This document shows, one piece after another, positions 46,387-57,878 of a stretch of 64,000 bases of DNA. Position numbers and translations under genes: made by a program. This stretch comes from Solen grandis (lineage: Eukaryota; Mollusca; Bivalvia; Adapedonta; Solenidae), in NCBI GenBank assembly GCA_021229015.1, contig CM037783.1, forward strand, positions 23,231,751 through 23,295,750. The letters are read 5' to 3'. The notes under the pieces were generated by a model. It ran no database searches, was not told the DNA's origin, and saw only the letters and a program-made list of their open reading frames with translations. Every line of letters begins with the position of its first letter. Positions within the stretch are counted from its first letter, which is position 1.

Positions 46387-48215
46387 CCGCTGACGAATCT
46401 GCTGACGATATAGAACATATAGTAATTAAACTGCTGACCATATATACAAAGAAGGATATCGGAAAACGCTGACGATATGTAATATAGAAGGAAATATTGT
46501 GCAGATGTTTGGTTAAGATATATATGTATTTTTTTCCTATAATTAAAAGGAGGAAACTTAATTGAGTTTTTTCTACATTTGATTTGGAGGAAATAGATGA
46601 AAACGAATTTTTATTTATATTCTTAACTATCATTATATACATGTACATATATTCTATTATTATCATATATATATATATTTTAATATCGGGTTATGTTTAA
46701 AATACAATGATTAAGTAAATATATGCAATTTCTTGACATAATTGAACTGATCAGAAGGTAAAATGAGTTAGGCACATTCACTCTACATCCATCTGGTCAG
46801 CACTAGATACGTGGGAAACTGCTGACAATATAGACAAAGAAGGAAATTGCTGACCATATATACAAAGAAGGATTTTGGCTGTCGGAAAACACTGACGATA
46901 TGTAAAATAGTAGGAAATTTCGTGCTGATGTTTGGTTAAGATATATGTGTATTGTTACCAATAATTAAAAGGAGGAACTTTATTGAGTTTATTTGATATT
47001 TTTTCTACATTTGAATTGTAGGAGTAAATTAAAAAAAAAATTGTTTTTCATTTTTGTTTTTTCACTATGATCATCAGTTTCTTACTTCTTTGAAACACGT
47101 TGGAAACTGCTGACCATATACACAAGGAATGAAAATGCTGACCATATATACATGTACAAAGAAGAAAAACGCTGACGATATGTATATATAAGGAGAGTTT
47201 GTACTGGTGTTTGTTCAAGATATATTTTGATAATAATTAGGTTTGGGAAATTTATTTATTTTGCATTATTCTATATATAGTATCTGGTGAGGAAAATAAA
47301 TAAACGATCAAATACCTTCCATATCCAACTGGTCAGCACATTGGTACCTGGTTTAAGATAAGCGGGAACTGCTGACCATATAGACAAAGAAGGAAATTGC
47401 TGACCATAAACACAGAGAAGGAAAGTCGTTAGCAGCATATGGACAAGTCAGCTGTTAAATGTCATAACGACTCGATGTCGAAAATTTAATAGACACGAAT
47501 TGACCTTTATGTCATTTTATTATTTGTTATATATCTAAATTGTGGTAAAAAGTAATATTAAGTAAACGCGTATCTAAAAAAGGTTAACAGAACTAAGTTG
47601 ATATATAAGATTCGAAATTTCGGTTCTTTCCATAATTGAGAGAAAATGTGAAGAAAAAATATTTTCTTCTGTTTTATCTATATAAAGTTTCCTTTTGATG
47701 ATTTTAATCATCTTTAACTTCATATCCGTCTTAAAAGGACGTATTTATGTTTCACGGTAGTGGGCGCCTGAGGGTGTGATAAGCTATGGAAACTGACACG
47801 CTTATTCTTTGTGACACTGATTAAGTATACAGCAGCTATGAAGGGTGTGTGTGTGTGGGGGGGGGGGGGGGCGGGGTTTAAAAATACTGACCATATACAC
47901 AAAGAAGGAAACTGCTGACCATATAGACCAGGGTCTCTGTATATATACATTAGTAGTAGTATTAAAGAGAGCATGTATAGGCAAAGAAGAGAACTCATCA
48001 GCAGTATGTGTATTTATACATACATGATATATTTATTCAGTCAATGTTAAACAATCTATGTACAATCCTTTCTATCCTTTTCAATTCGTCAGCTGCTTAT
48101 ACGCCACATGATAATCGACTCTATATCTAGTTGGTCAGCACTTTCCTACCTATTGGAGTTAAGTGGGAAACTGCTGACCATATAGACAAAGAAGAAAATT
48201 CGTCAGCAGTGTGTG
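46387..48215. repeat. region of scattered CTGCTGACCATATA motifs
   Basis: GCTGACCATA or ACTGACCATA occurs at about 46433, 46852, 47110, 47137, 47370, 47400, 47886, 47914 and 48172. GCTGACGATA, ACTGACGATA or GCTGACAATA occurs at about 46398, 46469, 46823, 46892 and 47172. Most are followed by TA(T/G)ACAAAGAAGGAAA. The reverse form GTCAGCA appears at about 46796, 47333, 48002 (partial), 48145 and 48203. Longer shared blocks (TTGGTTAAGATATAT, AATTAAAAGGAGGAA, TTTTTTCTACATTTG) recur ~415 bp apart at 46512 and 46932, so part of it is a decayed tandem repeat. Confidence 0.8.
47844..47876. repeat. (GT)n followed by poly-G
   Basis: GTGTGTGTGTGTG passes directly into 16 or so Gs and then CGGGG. Confidence 0.95.
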
Positions 48216-48220
48216 TCCGC

Positions 48221-48366
48221 TATAAATTTGCATTACGCATGTCCTTTAATTGTGAGGTTTTTATTGCCTGAGGGTGGTGAAAGGCTATGATAATTCTATA
48301 AATTTGCATTACGTATGTCTTTTAATTGTGCAGTGTTTATTGCCTGAGGGTGGTGAAAGGCTTAAT
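48221..48366 (+). repeat. two tandem copies of a 76-bp unit
   Basis: Copies start TATAAATTTGCATTACG at 48221 and 48297 and share CTTTAATTGTG and TTATTGCCTGAGGGTGGTGA. Confidence 0.9.
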
Positions 48367-48456
48367 TGCGTAACACCTAGTATGTAACGTGTGCCCCCGG
48401 AATCTCTGCTCATGAATTGCATTAAGGATGCCCATTTACTTATATAGCTTATGAAA

Positions 48457-48960
48457 CAAGAGGGCCATGATGGCCCTGGATCGCTCACCTGGTATCATTA
48501 GGCTATGTAAAATCAAGTGACCCCTGGGGCAGAGCCAATTTTGACCCCAGGGTCATGATTTGAACAAAGTTGGTAAGAATCGACTAGACAATGCTACACA
48601 CTACAACACTCTACTTGGTAGAGGTCTATTAGCCCATGTTACATACCAAATATATAAACTCCAGACCTTGAAGATTTTTCTAGTTTTTTTTTCCAATATA
48701 AGTCAATGTAAAATCAAGTGATTCCTGGAGCGGGGCCAATTTTGACCCCAGTGTCATGATTTGAACAAACTTGGTAAGAATCGACTAGAAATGCTACACA
48801 CCAAATATCTTAACTCTATGCTTTGTGGTGTCTGAGAAGAAGATTTTTCTTCTTTCTTTTTTTTCTATATTAGCCTATGTTAAATCAAGTGACCCCTGGG
48901 GCGGGGCCAATTTTGACCCCAGGGTCATAATTTGAACAATCTTGGTAGAGAGTCATAAGA
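48457..48960 (-). mobile_element. Helentron-like family 1 tail with ~180-bp units, inverted
   Basis: Read on the minus strand, the right end is AGGTGAGCGATCCAGGGCCA then TCATGGCCCTCTTG. On the + strand three units follow, each with AAATCAAGTGA(C/T)(C/T)CCTGG and AATTTTGACCCCAG (48512, 48712, 48885). The head end is not found. Confidence 0.8.
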
Positions 48961-49420
48961 TCATGCTACATATGTTGTAGACAGAGTCGTTACCACTGGG
49001 CCAACTTTGGAGCCTTATTGTAAACCGATTTAAAACACCTATAACACTGTCCTTTGTCTAGTTTATAAAACGACTCCCTTTCTTTAGAAAAAATATAAAT
49101 ACTAAAATAAGCTCTGTTTTGAAAACACTGAGTTAGTTATTTGTATTTTGTTGAGCTTCTGCAAGGTAAAATAACTTATTATGTAACATATTTCAGTGAA
49201 ATAATTAATGTTTAAAGAAATACAGTCATTTTCAGAAAAGACTAATAAATCTTAGTATAGAACCAATTTAAAACCCGTTCGAAAGATATTACAAGTAGGG
49301 TATATAAAGTGTGGATTATGTGAGACGGCAGTCAGACCCAAGTAAGTTTCTACACAATGCAGACATACCCTAACGTTCGCCGGGTGCGAACTCGATCGGC
49401 CTTTACCATTGAACGGTTTA
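48961..49420. other. no feature seen
   Basis: AT-rich, with no exon or repeat structure recognised. Confidence 0.4.
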
Positions 49421-49421
49421 G

Positions 49422-49932
49422 GTCTCACTTAAAGCATGATCCTGGTCGTGGGCTCTCATGCACAAATTTTACCTTTCTTCTTTCTTTTTACTATTCCATC
49501 TTAAATACCCTTGCTCTATGGTATCCTTTTTCCCATCTCCGGCTATCTCTATCTCTTCAACTAAAAGCTACATTCACTGTATCCAGCTCTTGAGCTACTC
49601 CCCTTTTCAAAGTCTCTTCCTCTTTATAGCTCTTGCATTTCTTTACTAGTAAAACCATCATTTTTTCTTTCACTATAGTCTACCTTTATTCGTTTGTCGA
49701 AAAAAAGCGTGTAATGAGAGAAATTACTTTGAAAGCGGGTATGGAATCGCGGATGAGATAGAGTGACTGAGATAAGAAAAGGAGAAAGATTTGGAGACAG
49801 AAATATTTATAAAAGAGACACTATATTAAAAGAAAAATAAGAATACTGGAGACAAAAAAAAAAGGGGAAAAAAAAAAGGTGAAACCTAAATGCATGATAG
49901 CCCACGACCAAGATCATGCTTTAATTTGAGAC
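49422..49932. mobile_element. ~511-bp element with ~45-bp terminal inverted repeats
   Basis: The left end GTCTCACTTAAAGCATGATC, CTGGTCGTGGGCTCTCATGC matches the inverse of the right end (GTCTCAAATTAAAGCATGAT, CTTGGTCGTGGGCTATCATG) with few changes. Pairing extends into pyrimidine-rich/purine-rich arms (49465-49500 with 49850-49890). No clear target duplication is visible. Open frames in the left arm (49357-49649) are part of the element and not convincing. Confidence 0.75.
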
Positions 49933-50780
49933 ACACACAACTCCAGTGCCTTCAGCGCTATGATTTGTTGGAACCAATGGATGAGCCAAATTTGAAAAAT
50001 TGGAGCCATGTTTTTTTTTTCTTTTCATGAGCCATTTAATTAGTCAATAATATACAAAAACGCGAATATTTTAACACAAATTAAGGACTCATATACGCAT
50101 GCATAAAAACAATAAAGATGTTTCAGTGCTTATATAATTCATAACAACATTTTTCTCAAGTAAGTTGATACAATATTTAAATTGTTTTTGTAGTAAATAA
50201 TATAATAGTTATATCTTAACACTGTTCATGCTTACATACATGTTGTTGCATACCTAGCTACGTTTACTTTCTTCATGAATCATGGCAGAAATGAAATAAT
50301 TAATATCTAAGCCTTCATGCAGATGTTACAGAACATTGCCCTAGTCCGATCTCAGCTCTGTGTAACCATTGAGTTAACAGGTTGGCATATTGAATGTATT
50401 TTTAATTACTATTAGAACACATGAAAAAGGCGGGGAAAGATGAGCTGATCAAGAAAGTATCGTACCGTAAAATATATACCTTAATGTTGTCGGTAAATTA
50501 GCCTGTTTGTGCTTATAGATATGATTTTTGTAATATCGTTCTAGGCAAATCCGTTCAAAATAAATTTCTCTGTATCTAATTACGAGGGCAAATATATGCC
50601 TTACCCTGGTAAGGCCATGTTTTTTTATAGCGTTTTTGGCGTTTTTAAACTTTCGATTTTTCAAATCAATTGTACGCACGTGTGTTAGTGCATAAGCCCA
50701 GGCACGCCCTTGATATAGGTCAGATTGGATTATAAGCCGGATGCCAGTATATTCACGAATTGATGTTTACTTTTCCTTTC
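49933..50780. other. no feature seen
   Basis: AT-rich. The sequence before 50790 becomes pyrimidine-rich, as before a splice acceptor. Confidence 0.4.
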
Positions 50781-50789
50781 ACCTTGCAG

Positions 50790-51357
50790 GCTGTGTGGAC
50801 ATAACTTCAAAACTGCATTGAAACGCCTGCCGAAAGAAAACATCTCAAGCAAAGTGCTAGAGAGATATGCCTTCACGGGAAAGAAGAGGAAACTTGATGC
50901 TGAATAACGTTCGAAACAGTAAGTTGATTTTTTTTTTCAAACCAATACTAAGAAATTGTCAATTCAAAGAAAGTATCACATGTCAGCAAACATGTATTTG
51001 AAATACACCATTGTCATTGTTAAGAGAGTTTCTGAGCTATTACAACTCCTATAACTTTGTGATTATAAAATTTAAAGCAAATTAAAGCTGCTTAACCAAT
51101 AATTCTATACCAATTTACTATCTCGTTAAATGAAAAAGATAATAAAAATGTCTTCTTCCTTTGAAATAAATTATTAAAAGTGTTGTATAGTCAGTTTGAT
51201 GCAGCTTATAAGATGTTTATATCAACCTCTTTTGTTTGTGTCCTGAACAGAATGTGGACAGAAAAAAAAAGTATCAACAAAAACCGCCAGCACTGAAGGT
51301 GAGGATGCCTTGAAGGACTGGCTTAAGAGGAGCCAAATACCGGAAGGAGTCACATAG
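50790..51357 (+). pseudogene. two orphan exon-like pieces, family unknown
   Basis: Piece 1 (50790-50918) follows a strong acceptor (CTTTTCCTTTCACCTTGCAG) and is open in one frame only, reading LCGHNFKTALKRLPKENISS and on to GKKRKLDAE, then a stop at 50905-50907. It ends at a consensus donor (ACA|GTAAGT). Piece 2 (51251-51357) follows an acceptor (CCTGAACAG) and is open for 34 codons ending LKDWLKRSQIPEGVT before TAG, but in a phase that does not join piece 1. AATAAA-like sites follow near 51630. Possibilities are the end of an unrecognised gene with an intron in its 3' UTR, or a decayed one whose frame was broken. I see no upstream partner exons. Confidence 0.35.
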
Positions 51358-51889
51358 TAGAAGCAACATTCACTTTTGAGTCCAGAACCCCAAAGTTTTC
51401 CAGAGATGGTGGAAACAGTGGATACACCATAATTATCTGAAAGACGACTTTGATGATTTTTAGTGTGTTTTGTGCATCCACAAAATATCAACAAAGAGAC
51501 ACTAGCTCTATAGTGGAATACTGAGTTTAATACCAACATTCGTATGTGATATGTGCAAACTGAGGCCATACTGCAAACAAGGCCCATTTGAAAGACTATT
51601 TATTCACTAAATGGATTATTACTGTTTGTATATTAAATATATTATTGATTACAGATGTGTGTATATATTTTGTTCTCATCATTTACTCTTAAACTTTCCT
51701 CACACAATTTTTTTCAATTATTTTTGTTTGCTTTAAAATTTTTTTTAAAGATTTAATTTAACTTATAAACCCTGTTGCCAATGATTTGAATCAATGTTCC
51801 AACTTATTTTCAGCAAGAAATTGTCTGGTAATTTGTCAACCACTTCACAATTTCATTATGTAAGGCCATTTGTTGGGAAATGTATGTAG

Positions 51890-52132
51890 GTCCAATCAAG
51901 GCACACCTATATCGGTCAGATATAGGTATATTGATATCCACCCAATATAGGCAAACTGATATTGGTCCTATATCGGTCCAATGTCGGATTGATATTCAAA
52001 AAGATATCGGGCCGATATAGCATTCACTTTGCAAAAACGATGTTGCCCTGATATTGAAAACCGATATTGGTCCGATATACAAAACAATATTGGTCCGATA
52101 TCGGTCCGATATTCGATGCTTGCTGGGTAGTC
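51890..52132. repeat. CCGATATCGG-type palindromic repeat cluster
   Basis: GATAT(C/T)GG(T/G)CC and its inverse recur about a dozen times in 240 bp. The cluster closes with TTCGATGCTTGCTGGGTAG. The whole stretch can fold on itself many ways. Confidence 0.8.
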
Positions 52133-52215
52133 TGTTTCACTTTATCCAGGTCTTGAAAACGGTTATAGTTAGCTTCATTACAATAATGTTCACTCGATGC
52201 ACTATTGTGATGGAA

Positions 52216-52245
52216 GTGTGTGTGTGTTGGGGGGGGGGGGGGTGT
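52216..52245. repeat. (GT)n followed by poly-G
   Basis: TGTGTGTGTGTT then 14 Gs and TGTG. Confidence 0.95.
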
Positions 52246-52559
52246 GCTTATATTGACTGCTTCACAGCAGTATCTTGATAAAGACCATGTTCACAGGTCT
52301 CATACAACTCCATTACTTTAATCCCTATCAACTCTCTCCCTTCTCTCTCCTACAGCCTACTGTGTAAAGGATTTACATAAATATGTATTATCTAAATAAA
52401 AAAGAAAGCGACACACACGAAAGGTGTGTCAATGTATTAAAATCTTATCAGAATATAACACAATATTTTTAGAGCACAAAAATATAAATCTTCTAAATTG
52501 TACTTCATTCCTGCCTTGTTCCAAGAAAAATAATCTGAAAATCGCTGCTTCATGCACAT

Positions 52560-52735
52560 CTACCCATTATAGTAATGACATTGACCAAGTTTTAAAAGAT
52601 ACGGACAGAAACGTAGGAGGAGTTGCGTTTACAATGTTGCAATATCAATCAGCTACATATTCCAAGTTTCAAGGGAAATAACTCTTGTAAAAATCAATGA
52701 ACCGGAAAATTGTTACCTTATGCAAATCTACCCAT
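52560..52735. repeat. dispersed repeat, mate near 54340
   Basis: GACATTGACCAAGTTTTAAA, then GATACGGACAGAAACGTAGG and AGGAGTTGCGTT, recurs at about 54337-54400. The following AAGGGAAATAACTCTTGTAA is a phrase common in repeated DNA. An 85-codon frame (52424-52681) covers it; I do not accept it as a gene. Confidence 0.7.
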
Positions 52736-53316
52736 CATAGGTTTTATTTTTGCCACTGGAGTCGCATAATCAAAACAGGGAGCAACCACAGTTATTATTG
52801 TAAAATAAAAACAGGCAATATGTTAAAAAAAAAAACACTTTATGAATCAATTACTTTCATTAAATGATGAAAATAAAATTACAAGATTCAAAATATGCAA
52901 TTCTTCTATCGTTATTAGAAAGAAACTGGACACATATAATATGTATCTGATGACTTCTCCTTAAACTTGTAGGCAAAGGGTTTTAAAACTTGGTTAACGG
53001 ACCTTGCAAGTAACCTGATTGATTTAAGTTCAGAAAAAAAAATTGAAGATGTTTTGAAATCTTAAAATATTCCGAATTTAGATACAAACCGTCAACTTTA
53101 AAAACCAGTGAAAAAGCAGTTAAAATATAAGTATTACAGCATAGTGTAGAAAGTGTAAAAACACACAAATACTATACGTATGGATTAAGAACACAGTTAT
53201 CTGCCCTTGGTTACCCTGTATCCGGATGTGCCTACACAGAAAATAGTGACCCTATTTAATGCTGAATTATGGTGAGTTTTCGACTGAAAGACATGCAATA
53301 AATGATGGAATCCTAT

Positions 53317-53373
53317 AGAACACAGTTAAAATAGTCATAAAATGCCCAATTTGGAGGCCTTATTGCAAAACAA
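53317..53373. repeat. direct repeat pair, copy 1 (mate 54225-54282)
   Basis: AGAACACAGTTAAAATAGTC, AT(A/G)AAATGCC and AATTTGGAGGCCTTATTGCA are shared. The two copies are 908 bp apart in the same orientation. The sequence between them is non-coding. Confidence 0.85.
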
Positions 53374-55455
53374 CCTTAAAAGTTGAGCATTGCTGAGAGG
53401 GGAATTTTTTAGAAAATTGATGTGAAATGGCCGACCGGTGCATTAAATTCATACGCATGTACTTGGCCTTAAATATGTCAAAAAGTAGTCGGTTGACCCC
53501 ATGTTTAAAATGTACAGAATTATTTCTCTTGAATAGATCTATCTAATGAGGGTAAGTTTGGATGTCAATTTCCCTTAGAGAGATTGTCATTTGCAGATAT
53601 GCTTATATAGAACATATAGTAAAATTAACTGTGGTCTTAGTCCGTATGGCCGTAGCGGACATGTCTAATTTACGGCTCCAGGCCCAACCTGCAGTCCCAG
53701 TATGTATAGTGCTTGAAATAGGTAAATCTAACTGAACATTACAAAGCTTATGTGGTAAAGCCTTGTAAACATATATTTAATTTAATACATATCATCAATA
53801 AAAAAAAGAATGTCATACTCCTACGTCATGCTACGTTATCAAGGGATGTAATAACTATTGGGAAGATTGTTAATACCGGGACTTGTACCTGAATCCCTTA
53901 CCAAATAAAAACTTATCTTGGCTGAATGTTTCGTCAACATTGCCCTTGTTGCTGCTACTGGTGATGATGATATTTTTTACATTGACATTAATATCGCCTT
54001 AGTAGCTTACTGTCTGGAATTTTCATGCATCTTGCAAATCCTAACTCTGAATTACCTGTTGTGAAATGTATATTCGTTGATCTAAAAATTAGTTGATCAT
54101 CACATAATGTGTCTACCATAATTAAAGGATTTTCTGTGCTTTTTTGTTCTATATTTCTGAATAAATTGATAATATAAGTTTTTGTTGTTGTTGTTGTTTG
54201 ACCTTTTCTGTATGGCTTTGCATTAGAACACAGTTAAAATAGTCATGAAATGCCAAATTTGGAGGCCTTATTGCACAACAAGTCGTGCTTCAAAAACATG
54301 AGCGGCGTCTTTGATGCTTTGCATCAAAATTAGTCTTGTTGACATTGACCAAGTATTGAAAAGATACGGTCAGAAACGTAGGAGGAATTGCGTTCACAAG
54401 AAATATGGACATATACGAACAGAAGGAGAAGATGATGACAATATACGACCGACTCTGGCGGCGTATAAAAATTGTTTTCCATCTTAATTCGAACTCACAA
54501 GCAATGACACTGGTGTATTTTTTCATCGGTTAATACAACTGTACTGCCGAAAATCGTTCAAAGACAATTTATTGCACAACAGTTATTCAATAACATGGCT
54601 TTACTCAGGTAAGCTTATTCTCAGGTATACATGTACGGTAAAGTAAAAATTTCGACCCAAACAATATTACAATATTATCAAATCGCAACACAGCTATCTA
54701 GTTATGTAAATCTCTAAAATCACTCAAGGCTTAGATCCATTACTTTCAAGTATCAAAATATATTACCTAACTCTTTCTATATATAAACCTGTTAAAAGGC
54801 TGCAATAAAAAGACAACTGCGTCTTAATTACCATATTTAAATTTAAATGCATCTTATCATTTTCTGCTTCAAATGTGACTTGTCTCATGACGTGAATCTG
54901 TATTTGGTTACTTATATTTAGCGAATACAGTTTGTGGGTGAAAACGCTGAACAGAGCAGTATAGATCTGTCAAATGTTTCGCAAATTCTTATCCACCTCG
55001 AATTTCCAATTCGCTATAGCTTTTTGTTTTTCAAAATGGATTTCCAAGTTGCATGTACATCATATGAAGCGGAAAAATTAGGAGCGTGTTCATATATATG
55101 TATATCGTTATCATACATTTCCTACAGAAACAGTGATGAACAAAAATATACCTTTTGCTTTCCATTTAGTATTTTAGCTGATCTTGCAAAATTGAAAATA
55201 TTTTGTCGAGTATTCTGATTGTTTCAGTCTCTCAATAAATCAGGTATCTTAATTATTTGTTATTAAACTGAGCATGATTTATCAAATACAAAATTACAAA
55301 TTGTAAAAATGAAAATCTTTTTCTATCTAAAACTGATCTTAGTGATACAGAAATAATGGATGGTCAAAGAGAAAAATAGACATCTTACTGAATTCGAACT
55401 CACAACTCCCAGTAATCTTTGCCTATTTATGGATGTTCTCCAGGGTCTCGCAGCG

Positions 55456-55504
<49 letters not shown>

Positions 55505-55740
55505 CCCGCTGGATTGCAAAAAAAATAAATAAAAAAAATAATTTTTATCTCAATAGCTTTTGTAGCCATTTATAATATCTTATATGATTATAATTTTACT
55601 TTTCCGGGGTTTCCGGTACTTTCCGTGTTTTACACTTTATCTCTCAAACTATTAGTGGAGTGTATCCGTGTTAAGAAAGGGTAACTCTAAGAAACAACGT
55701 GTCTATCGGTCTCTTGAAGCGGTCCTTAAACAAGTCTGAA
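53374..55740. other. no gene seen
   Basis: It includes the second direct-repeat copy (54225-54282), the 54337-54400 repeat, a (TTG)n at 54181 and a CT/AT microsatellite at 55457-55501. A 94-codon frame at 54934-55218 begins with GTG and has no recognisable domain. ATGGCTTTACTCAG|GTAAGC at 54594-54607 looks like a tiny exon with donor but has no partner. Confidence 0.45.
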
Positions 55741-55741
55741 A

Positions 55742-55765
55742 ATGGTGAAAGAGGTCGGATCAATG
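55742..55765 (+). CDS. thioredoxin-like first coding exon, MVKEVGSM
   Basis: ATGGTGAAAGAGGTCGGATC then AATG ends at a GTAAAT donor in phase 0 after exactly eight codons. Human TXN exon 1 is also eight codons in phase 0 and begins MVK. Placed before exon 2 of the gene at 22769 ([11 protein letters not shown]...), it would align without gaps. The preceding ~130 bp look like a promoter/5' UTR (relatively GC-rich, no repeats, AAAATGG context). No thioredoxin exon 2 follows before the window ends. It could start a second tandem thioredoxin gene, belong to the 22769 gene by misassembly, or be chance, since eight residues are few. Confidence 0.4.
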
Positions 55766-56078
55766 GTAAATATATTTCAATTTGCCTTCATGTATGTACT
55801 CGCCAGTGATCACTTAAGGATACTTTCTTTTCTCTACTAAAACATATCTATTTCAGAAGATCGGCGTTAAAAACAAACCTGACTTAGCCGCCATCGTTTC
55901 GTAAAACTACCGGAAATCGGTCAACATTCAGAACTTACATCTATACTGATAATCAGTGACTTTTTTGTTGTCACCCCAAGGTGACATTTGTCATCTATCT
56001 ATCTCTGCATACTGCCAACCCCTCTCAGGAGTTTTAAAGGCAGAAATGGGTGCACGTTGGAATGATTGTTCAGTGAAG

Positions 56079-56130
56079 TAATCTCTACTGAGATCCGCTC
56101 CGGTTATTTTTTTCGTACTGTATTGGCCTC
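56079..56130 (+). repeat. solo terminal fragment of the 56195 element
   Basis: TAATCTCTACTGAGATCCGC then TCCGGTTATTTTTTT repeats the terminus of the 56195-57794 element, 116 bp upstream of it, in a place where the paralogous copy has unrelated sequence. Confidence 0.8.
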
Positions 56131-56354
56131 ATTAAAAGTGTTAGATGTGAGAAGTGGTGAAAGGGTTAAAACAGTTACCTGACTATTACTGAATTAATCT
56201 CTACTGAGATCCGCTTCGGTTATTTTTTTTAAGCTAAGACAATGATGTTGAATGAAATAGAAAGAAAAATATGTCTTCCTAATAGACATGCGTGGATTTT
56301 TAGGTGTGCATCCTAAAACAATCGATTTTGAATGGCCAAAATGAGGTAGGGGTA

Positions 56355-57690
56355 CAGGGCTTTTTTTCCTTCTATATTAGAGGCCAAACTTCGGTGACTT
56401 CCCAATCGTAAAAAGGCTATATTTTTCCCAATTTTGGCCAAAAGAATACCCAAAATCTAATGATAAAATTCCCAATATGTTCCAACTATTTTTCTCCTTA
56501 AACCTTTAAGCGAATATTCATGAATACAGAGAAAAAAAAAAAGTAATGCAGTTGTTTCCGTAATGCACAAAATTATACGTCACTCTACACTGCATACTAC
56601 TTAAAGTAAAGCACCTGCTGCTCGATGACCCAATCAACACGCATTCTAAGGCTCAATGTGGAATACTCGGATTTTATTGGACGATTATCATTTGTCACAC
56701 CTTCTACCGACTATTGTTTTACCTTCATTTAGAGAGCTGTTATGAAGTTGCGCAATCATCTCAGTCAATGGCGGCTGTTTGCGAAGATACATTAGCATTT
56801 TTATTGCTTGTTTATCTTTTTAAAACATTCAGATCAGTTGTTCGGTTCACCAAGTAAGTTTTCAATACATAAACACATCAGTTATTTACCTTGATGTATA
56901 AATAAACAATTCCTTATTGCTAAGGAAAAAGTCAAAAACGTAGCCAAAATGAAACGTCCCCCAAACATAACATACTCAATTATTTTTTTTATTTTAAATT
57001 TCACTTTTGGTTTATTATTAGTCTTTTTTACATGTAATATTTAAACATATTGATATTATTTTTTTTAAAAAGTATTTTATATAATAATTATATCACCATT
57101 TATTTTGAATGATTTTTTTTTTTAAAATTGACAAAATATTTTAACAATTTTCTATATAAAACTTAGAGTTAATTTCATTAATCTAATTTTCAACAAAAAT
57201 TTGTGAAAGAAAGTTTTAATGTCTTTATTTCAATAATAATGTACATGTTTATTATTTCTATTTATTTTTAAATATAATGTACCAAATGAATGTGCATTTG
57301 ACATTTCAACTAAAGCATATATAAAATATATTGGAGCCACTTGTTAAAAATTCTGCCTCCAACTTAAGAGATTTGGCTCAATCTGGTGAATGCCAAAACA
57401 TTTTTGCAGCTAGTGCTAGTCTTGGTGTTGACACCAAGGAGGAAGATTGTTTATGGACATAAGTACCATTTTAAATAGTGCAGCGATTTGAACCAAAGAC
57501 AGCTCTGTTTTATGTCTAGTTGTTATATCAATTCGTTTTGATTTTTTAAGATTCATAAGACTGTTAGAATATTACTGTGTATACATGTGAATTGAGTCTA
57601 CTTTTTTCCAAAAAACGCCCCGAAATCACATTTCAATTTCCCAAAATAGAAGGCTAAGGCCCCTTCCCAAATTTCGGAAAAAAAGCCCTG
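56355..57690. mobile_element. hAT-type element nested in the 1600-bp element
   Basis: The left end CAGGGCTTTTTTTCC and right end GGAAAAAAAGCCCTG are exact inverses and begin with the CAGGG typical of hAT elements. Beyond them TTCCCAATTTTGG-like and CCTTCCCAAATTTCGG sequences are subterminal relatives. GGGTA follows on the right and precedes on the left, but a clean 8-bp duplication is not visible. The centre holds a promoter-like, exon-like piece (56768-56853) and no transposase core, so it is internally deleted. Confidence 0.7.
56768..56853 (+). pseudogene. possible first exon inside the hAT-type element
   Basis: TCAATGGCGGCTG gives a good start context. The frame reads MAAVCEDTLAFLLLVYLFK and on to VVRFTK and meets a consensus donor, GTAAGTTTTC, after 86 nt. 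The 200 bp before it are relatively GC-rich. It may be the start of a deleted transposase gene. No second exon is seen. Confidence 0.25.
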
Positions 57691-57858
57691 GGGTATCGAT
57701 GTTAATTTCCCGAAGCTTTTATATAAGGCCTGAGTAGAGATCCAGCGGAGGCAAATACGAAGAAAATAACCGGAGCGGATCTCAGTAGAGATTATTACTG
57801 AATGTGAACCACAGCCTGCTTGAACTGGTCAAGATTAGGAAGGGTGACAATGTTACAT

Positions 57859-57878
57859 CAGGGGTTTCAATAAGCGGA
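57859..57878 (+). mobile_element. hAT-type left terminus CAGGGGTTTCAATAAG
   Basis: The 16-mer occurs here and, in the paralogous copy, at about 16552-16567. Its exact inverse CTTATTGAAACCCCTG is at 62312-62327. CAGGGG with an inverted mate fits hAT termini. The flanks (TGTTACAT and TTAATGGC) do not match, so the two ends may come from different insertions. Confidence 0.55.

Larger units (their letters stand above)
56195..57794. mobile_element. 1600-bp TIR element with 9-bp target duplication
   Basis: Both ends read TAATCTCTACTGAGATCCGC inward, followed by T(T/C)CGGTTATTTT. TTACTGAAT flanks it at 56186-56194 and 57795-57803. The paralogous segment has one TTACTGAAT at 16375-16383. The 9-bp duplication and long inverted ends suggest a non-autonomous MULE. 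Most of its body is a later insertion (56355-57690). Confidence 0.9.

Noticed and set aside
49350..49450. Possible tRNA gene on the minus strand (GTTCAATGGTAAAGGC and GAGTTCGCACCC)
   Set aside because: The two boxes are only about ten bases apart and no cloverleaf can be drawn.
53317..54282. Direct repeats 908 bp apart as possible LTRs
   Set aside because: The repeats are only ~57 bp, lack TG...CA ends, and nothing between them resembles a primer-binding site, polypurine tract or gag/pol.
54934..55218. 94-codon + frame
   Set aside because: It starts only at GTG, has no recognisable domain and no splice or poly(A) context.
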